Source: a virus
DNA: 31,625 nt
Reading direction: 5' to 3' (one strand)
IMG/VR virus record: IMGVR_UViG_3300043775_000486
Span: 1 to 31,625 of that record
The position numbers were made by a program, and so were the translations under genes. The notes beneath the pieces are model-generated. The model worked only from the letters and a program-made list of their open reading frames with translations, had not been told where the DNA came from and did not search any database. This document shows positions 27,512 through 31,625 of this stretch, piece by piece. Numbering within the stretch: the first letter of the stretch is position 1; each line of letters begins with the position of its first letter.

Positions 27512-28468
27512 ATGGCACTAGATTTATCAGGTTTAACAAACTATGTAAAAGAGAACGAATTGCAGTTGACTTCTGCTGCTATCTTCTCAGCAAAAACTGC
27601 TTCTTTGATCGAAGCACTAGGTAATGTTCAGGTGGGTATCAAATCCGCTGAGACTATTAACATCATGACTACTGATGCAGTATTCCAAGCAGGTGGAACT
27701 TGTGGTTTCAACTCAAGCGGAACTACTACTATCACTCAGAGAACTATCACTGTAGGTAAAATCAAGATTCAGGAATCAATTTGCCCTAAGGCATTCGAAG
27801 CTAAGTACACTCAGAAGGCTTTGAGAGAAGGATCTACCTATGACTACATGGCTTATGGTGCTGAGTATTCTGCACAGAAAGTAGCTAGAATTGGTGCAGC
27901 CCTTGAAACTGCTATTTGGCAGGGCAATACTGCATCTTCTGATGGTCAATTGAACAAGTTCCAAGGATTTGCTACTATCATCAATGCCCTAGGCTTTGGT
28001 GGATCAGGTGATCCTATCAATGGTAACTCTGCTAATGTTACTACCTTGACTTCTTCCAATGTGATCGCTGCTGTAGATGCTGTATTCGCTGCCCTTCCTG
28101 CTGCCCTTTTGGACAAGGATGATGTAGTGATCTTCTGCGGTAATGATACCTTCCGTGAGTATGTTCTTGCTTTGAGAGATGCTAACTTGTATCACTACCC
28201 TGTAGATGCTGCTAACATGGAGTTGATCATCCCAGGTACTAACATCAAATTGATTGGTGTGAATGGCTTGAATGGTACTGACTACCTAGTAGGTTTGTCT
28301 ATGTCAAATATGTACCTAGGGACTGACCTTTTGAATGAGCAGGATCGTTTCGAATTGTTCTATGCAAAAGAGGCGGATGAGATGAGATTCGTAGTAGAAT
28401 TCAAACTAGGTGTTCAGATTGCCTTCCCTGATGAGGTGGTATTCTGGAAGAAATATGTAGCACCTTAA
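27512..28468 (+). CDS. Major capsid protein
   Basis: A 318-residue HK97-fold capsid, judged by family pattern. Visible blocks are LSGLTNYVKENELQLTSAAIF, VGKIKIQESICPKAFEAKY, the helix with EYSAQKVARIGAALETAIWQG, and the C-terminal FELFYAKEADEMRFVVEFKLGVQIAFPDEVVFW. Codon use here differs from neighbours (more GGT, GCT, TTG and CGT), consistent with high expression. It starts one base after the scaffold stop and is followed by a strong hairpin, which may isolate its message. Confidence 0.9.
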   Translation: MALDLSGLTNYVKENELQLTSAAIFSAKTASLIEALGNVQVGIKSAETINIMTTDAVFQAGGTCGFNSSGTTTITQRTITVGKIKIQESICPKAFEAKYTQKALREGSTYDYMAYGAEYSAQKVARIGAALETAIWQGNTASSDGQLNKFQGFATIINALGFGGSGDPINGNSANVTTLTSSNVIAAVDAVFAALPAALLDKDDVVIFCGNDTFREYVLALRDANLYHYPVDAANMELIIPGTNIKLIGVNGLNGTDYLVGLSMSNMYLGTDLLNEQDRFELFYAKEADEMRFVVEFKLGVQIAFPDEVVFWKKYVAP

Positions 28469-28478
28469 TTCAAATCAC

Positions 28479-28501
28479 GGGTAGGGGATTCACCCCTACC
28501 C
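28479..28501 (+). terminator. Strong GC-rich hairpin after the capsid gene
   Basis: GGGTAGGGG and CCCCTACCC form a perfect 9-bp stem around ATTCA, starting 11 nt after the capsid stop. TAATTTAC follows, with no T-run. It may stabilise the 3' end of the capsid message or partly terminate, lowering expression of downstream genes. Confidence 0.65.
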
Positions 28502-28530
28502 TAATTTACTAATCTTAAAATAAAAAATAT

Positions 28531-29034
28531 ATGGCTTGCGCATTAACTCAAAACTATACACTCGATTGCAAGGACTCTATCGGAGGTCTTAAAGAGGTAT
28601 ACTTCGCAGCCGTAGAAGATATTGCATCTTGGACAGGATCAGCAGGCACTTACACAGGAGTGACTATGGATTCAGGTAAATACTTTTGGAAGTACGAACT
28701 AGTAAAAGAAAGTTCAAACTTTGCAGAGGCTGTCAATACCAATGTTCAAAATGGCACTGTATTCTACGCTCAAACTTTGGAGATCATCCTAAACAAATTG
28801 CAAGTGAACACTCGAAATGAGATCCTTCTACTTGCTAAGAATAGACTAGTAGCCCTAGTGAAAGATAACAATGACAAGATTTGGGCATTGGGTGAGGTGA
28901 ATGGACTTGACTTGACAGGTGGCGGATCAGGATCAGGTACTGCATTCGGTGATCGAAATGGCTACACCTTGACCTTCACGGGTAACGAGAAGGAACTTGC
29001 TCCACTATTTACAGGATCTGTTCCTTTGGACTAA
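28531..29034 (+). CDS. Major tail tube protein
   Basis: A 167-residue beta-rich protein: MACALTQNYTLDCKDSIGGLKEVYF, then VTMDSGKYFWKYELVKESSNFAEAVN, a helix-strand block with TLEIILNKLQVNTRNEILLLAKN, and DRNGYTLTFTGNEKELAP at the end. The last block is the usual end of tail tube subunits. It lies between capsid and portal and ends just before an intrinsic terminator, as expected for an abundant virion protein. A capsid-decorating protein is the less likely alternative. Confidence 0.65.
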   Translation: MACALTQNYTLDCKDSIGGLKEVYFAAVEDIASWTGSAGTYTGVTMDSGKYFWKYELVKESSNFAEAVNTNVQNGTVFYAQTLEIILNKLQVNTRNEILLLAKNRLVALVKDNNDKIWALGEVNGLDLTGGGSGSGTAFGDRNGYTLTFTGNEKELAPLFTGSVPLD

Positions 29035-29063
29035 ATATTTGGTTTGTTGTTTAGATGTGAAAG

Positions 29064-29091
29064 CACCCTCAATATTGGGGGTGTTTTTTTT
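29064..29091 (+). terminator. Intrinsic terminator after the tail tube gene
   Basis: CACCCTCA and TTGGGGGTG-type arms give a stem of about eight pairs (29064-29071 with 29076-29083, one G-U) followed by eight T. This is the clearest terminator of the structural half. The portal group downstream therefore needs read-through or a promoter in 29092-29125, where only a weak TTG...TATTTATAG can be seen. Confidence 0.85.
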
Positions 29092-29125
29092 GTGTACACA
29101 ATTCTAGTTTTTTCTATTTATAGGT

Positions 29126-29488
29126 ATGGTGATAATCGAGCAGGGGGCAGATAGCGTGATCTACATAGCCCTATTTGATAAAAGAGAAACAAGCAGCAAT
29201 GCCTACACCTTTTTATTTCAGCATGAAGTAACAAAGGAAGAGGTGACTTTAAACCTTACAGATGTGAGTGATTTCAAGGATCGATATTCAGAATTCTCAA
29301 TTGGTGAAGCATCCTTCAGTTCTTCTACTGTTGGCTTTTGGCGGTACTATGTAACCCAAACGGGAAGCGGTGCTGATATCATAGCAACAGGAAAAATGGA
29401 ATTGACAGCACCTAATCTATCAACTACAGGAGTGGTGAGATATAACGGCTATAATGGTACTTATAAGACATATACAACAAGCGCATGA
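29126..29488 (+). CDS. Small beta-rich virion protein
   Basis: A 120-residue protein of alternating strands: VIIEQGADSVIYIALFDKRE, YTFLFQHEVTKEEVTLNLTDVSDFKDRYSEF, and GFWRYYVTQTGSG, ending in Thr/Tyr-rich strands. Similar proteins (strand-rich, with FLF.H..T.E........S..K.RY..F) lie near portal and capsid genes of Bacteroidota phages. It may be a capsid-decoration, fibritin-like or tail protein. It overlaps the portal start by ATGA. Confidence 0.6.
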   Translation: MVIIEQGADSVIYIALFDKRETSSNAYTFLFQHEVTKEEVTLNLTDVSDFKDRYSEFSIGEASFSSSTVGFWRYYVTQTGSGADIIATGKMELTAPNLSTTGVVRYNGYNGTYKTYTTSA

Positions 29489-31491
29489 TAAAGCTATTCA
29501 AATTTGATCAAGTGCCTTTGCCCGTTTATAAAGAAGTAAAAGGGAAGGAATACATCTACTACGGGGAAAAGAATGACTACCCGAACTACCTATTGCGGAT
29601 CTATAACAATAGTGCAAAGAACAACGCTATAATCACGGGCAAGGTAGACTACATCTGTGGCAATGGGTGGACTGTCAAGGCTGAAGATGAAATGCAGAAG
29701 GCGAAGGCATTCGGTTTGATTGATCGGATCAACACCAAGCAGGAAAGCCTGAACGAATTGACTAAGAAGCTAGTGACTGATCTATCCATCTTTGGAGGCT
29801 ACTATCTTCAGGTGATATGGACAAAGGGCACGGGTGAGATCGCAGAACTCTATCATGTAGACTACTACAAGGTGAGAACGAATGCAGACAATAGTGAATT
29901 CTATGTGTCTGACAATTGGATCAAAAACGATAATGTCAACCCTAGACCTGATTTTGATACCTACCCTGCATTTGATCCTAATAACACTACAGGTACACAG
30001 ATCCTATACTTTAAAGAATACAGAGCAGGAGCAAATACCTATTCTTTGCCTGACTATAGAGGGGCTATATCCTACATTGAACTAGATATCTCTATAGGTG
30101 AATACCATTTGAACACCATAAACAACGGGATGTTCTCAAGTAAGTTGATCAACTTGAATGGAGGGAAGGTATCCCAGGAAGAAGAGGATAGAATTGAAAG
30201 ACAATTCAAGGATAAATTCTCAGGATCTAAGAATGCAGGAAAATTCATGTTGGCATTCAATGACAGCAAAGAGAATGAACCTTCAATCATTGACCTATCA
30301 GGTACTGAACTTGATAAGCACTTTGATCTACTGAATAAGACTGTTCAGCAGGAGATCTTCACAGGTCATAAGGTGACTAGTCCTATGCTTTTTGGGGTAA
30401 AGACTGAAGGGCAGCTAGGAGGCAGATCTGAAATGCGAGAGGCTTCTGAGTTATTTCAGAACACCTATGTAAACTCAAAGCAGCAAGCCCTAGAGGAAGT
30501 AGTGAACTACCTTTTGAAGTTCAATGACATTATAGCTGAACTTGAAATCAAAAAAGTAGAGCCTATTTCTTTTGAATTTTCTGAGGCTATCATTTCTCAG
30601 AACATGACTCAGGATGAGATCAGAGAGAAGCTAGGACTTGCACCTATTGAGAAGAAGGAAAGCCAAGGTGCGCAGGACATTATCAACTCATTGAATAGCC
30701 TATCCCCATTGATTGCTACTAAGGTGGTAGAATCTATGGATGTAAATGAATTGAGGGGATTGATTGGGCTACCCGTAAAAAATGAAATAGTTACTCCTAC
30801 AGAAGTCATCTCAGATCCTACTCAAGGATTCTCTGATCACCTCCACCTTGAGTGCAGCATCTCAGAACATGATGCAAATATTCTATCAAAGTTTGAAGGA
30901 AAGGGTGTATCAAAGCAAGGATTCAAAGTGATTGAAAGTTCAAAGATGCACTTCTCTAGTATGGATGATTTCATCAAGCAGGATCTCTTTGCTGAGTATA
31001 TGCTTAACGAAGTACAGAAGAAGATCATCACTCAGATTCAAAGAAATGAGGCGGTGACCATCCCACAAATAGCCAAGGCAGTAGGGATAGATGAAGCATC
31101 TGTGATCTCAAGAATCAATACTTTGATCGATGATCAGGTGCTAGTAGAAAAGATCAACAGAGATGGCTTGATCACTAGATCGGTGACTCGATCAGGGGTA
31201 GCAGCTATCAAAAGACTACAGCCTGTGACTTCTTTCAAAGTGCTTTATAGCTATGAAAAAAGACCTAATATCCCTGATGCAAAAAGCGGATCAAGACCTT
31301 TGTGTGCAGAATTAATCAAAAAAGATTTATTCTTTACAAGGGAAGAAATTCAAAATTTATCCAATCAGCTAGGCTATAGTGTATTTCAATTGTGCGGTGG
31401 ATGGTACACCAACCCTGACACAGGCAGAAGAACTCCATACTGCCGTCATGAGTGGAAAAGAAATGTAGTAGTAGAAAAGACATCACGATGA
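29485..31491 (+). CDS. Portal protein with C-terminal fusion
   Basis: 668 residues. Residues 1-430 are portal-like: EYIYYGEKNDYPNYLLRIYNNS, NAIITGKVDYICGNGW, IFGGYYLQVIWTKG, QQEIFTGHKVTSPMLFGV, and helical crown. Residues about 450-520 are a new segment (LHLECSISEHDANILSKFEGKG, KVIESSKMHFSS). Residues about 520-577 read as a winged helix (AVTIPQIAKAVGIDEASVISRINTLIDDQVLV). The end (about 598-668) has RPLCAELIKKDLFFTREEIQ and GGWYTNPDTGRRTPYCRHEW, a domain otherwise seen in head morphogenesis proteins. The portal is the DNA channel and packaging motor dock. The fusion probably replaces a separate minor head gene. Confidence 0.85.
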   Translation: MIKLFKFDQVPLPVYKEVKGKEYIYYGEKNDYPNYLLRIYNNSAKNNAIITGKVDYICGNGWTVKAEDEMQKAKAFGLIDRINTKQESLNELTKKLVTDLSIFGGYYLQVIWTKGTGEIAELYHVDYYKVRTNADNSEFYVSDNWIKNDNVNPRPDFDTYPAFDPNNTTGTQILYFKEYRAGANTYSLPDYRGAISYIELDISIGEYHLNTINNGMFSSKLINLNGGKVSQEEEDRIERQFKDKFSGSKNAGKFMLAFNDSKENEPSIIDLSGTELDKHFDLLNKTVQQEIFTGHKVTSPMLFGVKTEGQLGGRSEMREASELFQNTYVNSKQQALEEVVNYLLKFNDIIAELEIKKVEPISFEFSEAIISQNMTQDEIREKLGLAPIEKKESQGAQDIINSLNSLSPLIATKVVESMDVNELRGLIGLPVKNEIVTPTEVISDPTQGFSDHLHLECSISEHDANILSKFEGKGVSKQGFKVIESSKMHFSSMDDFIKQDLFAEYMLNEVQKKIITQIQRNEAVTIPQIAKAVGIDEASVISRINTLIDDQVLVEKINRDGLITRSVTRSGVAAIKRLQPVTSFKVLYSYEKRPNIPDAKSGSRPLCAELIKKDLFFTREEIQNLSNQLGYSVFQLCGGWYTNPDTGRRTPYCRHEWKRNVVVEKTSR

Positions 31492-31625
31492 GCGCAAATG
31501 TATTAATGATCAGTGAGCAGTCCTTCAAGGATTTCACTGTAGCCTCCGCAAATATTGACCTGAAGAATGTAACTCAGGTGATCAAGATGACACAGGACAG
31601 GTATATACATCCTATCTGTGGTACT
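31488..31625 (+). CDS. Head-tail connector (DUF6712-like), N-terminal part, cut by window edge
   Basis: ATG at 31488 overlaps the portal stop (ATGA), and the frame is open to the last base (46 complete codons). It begins MSANVLMISEQSFKDFTVAS and reaches TQDRYIHPICGT. The pattern 'I....T.......VA.D.Y..P..GT' is how DUF6712-like connectors begin. In relatives the next residues lead to a YK.LLD.Y segment like the one at the very start of this window. The two fragments probably form one gene of roughly 190-200 residues with about 3n+2 bases missing between the contig ends. Confidence 0.75.
   Translation, partial: MSANVLMISEQSFKDFTVASANIDLKNVTQVIKMTQDRYIHPICGT

Noticed and set aside
29882-30085. 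A 67-codon alternative frame within the portal gene
   Set aside because: It lies fully inside the well-supported portal frame and its product has no recognisable pattern.

Overview
The window is almost all of one small tailed-phage genome of about 31.6 kb, infecting a member of the Bacteroidota. The host call rests on three things. The gene families are typical of Bacteroidota phages: a DUF4373 replisome organiser, an Nmad1-like protein, an XkdF-type protease and a DUF6712-like connector. Start codons sit behind A-rich leaders such as AAACCAAA with no Shine-Dalgarno. The few recognisable promoters match the Bacteroidota -33/-7 type (TTG, 19 nt, TAnnTTCG). The last gene runs off the right edge, and the first bases hold the C-terminal part of what looks like the same protein. 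The map is therefore probably circular or circularly permuted with only a short piece missing. A tape measure protein, an HK97 gp10-like protein and a tail chaperone indicate a long non-contractile (siphovirus-like) tail. No integrase, reverse transcriptase, DNA polymerase or CRISPR array is seen.

Layout. 1-907: end of the head-tail connector and a tail-completion-like protein. 909-3775 (+): lysis-type cassette with two small membrane proteins, a very basic peptide, an M15 peptidase, a calcineurin-like phosphoesterase and an anchored envelope protein. 3840-4703 (-): a short counter-oriented operon (Cys-rich protein, Nmad1-like protein, a hidden 31-aa membrane peptide, an unknown protein). 4704-4850: divergent regulatory region. 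4851-9425 (+): early genes, with ERF annealing protein, Gp157-like protein, helix-turn-helix (HTH) proteins, a beta-class DNA methyltransferase and several very small genes. 9426-9547: promoter, structured RNA and strong terminator. 9548-12404: DUF4373 initiator containing two arrays of 11-bp iterons (candidate origin), DnaB-like ATPase, RusA-like resolvase and a small HTH regulator. 12403-12565: a tRNA-Leu-like element followed by a pseudoknot. 12606-14626: sigma-like factor, SSB-like protein and small genes. 14648-16130: terminase. 16191-31625: structural genes in an unusual order, with tail chaperone (T9 frameshift site), tail proteins, fibre, tape measure, then protease, scaffold, capsid, tail tube, portal and connector.

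How it works together. Replication appears to rely on host polymerase. The DUF4373 protein would bind its own intragenic iterons and recruit the DnaB-like ATPase; SSB-like, ERF and RusA proteins would support recombination and packaging substrates. Three similar promoters (4784-4815, 7701-7732, about 9418-9447) drive the early region; two carry inverted repeats. The sigma-like protein may switch transcription to the terminase and structural genes. The backbone is markedly rich in GATC and CTAG, whereas the methyltransferase gene contains no GATC, which points to recent acquisition.
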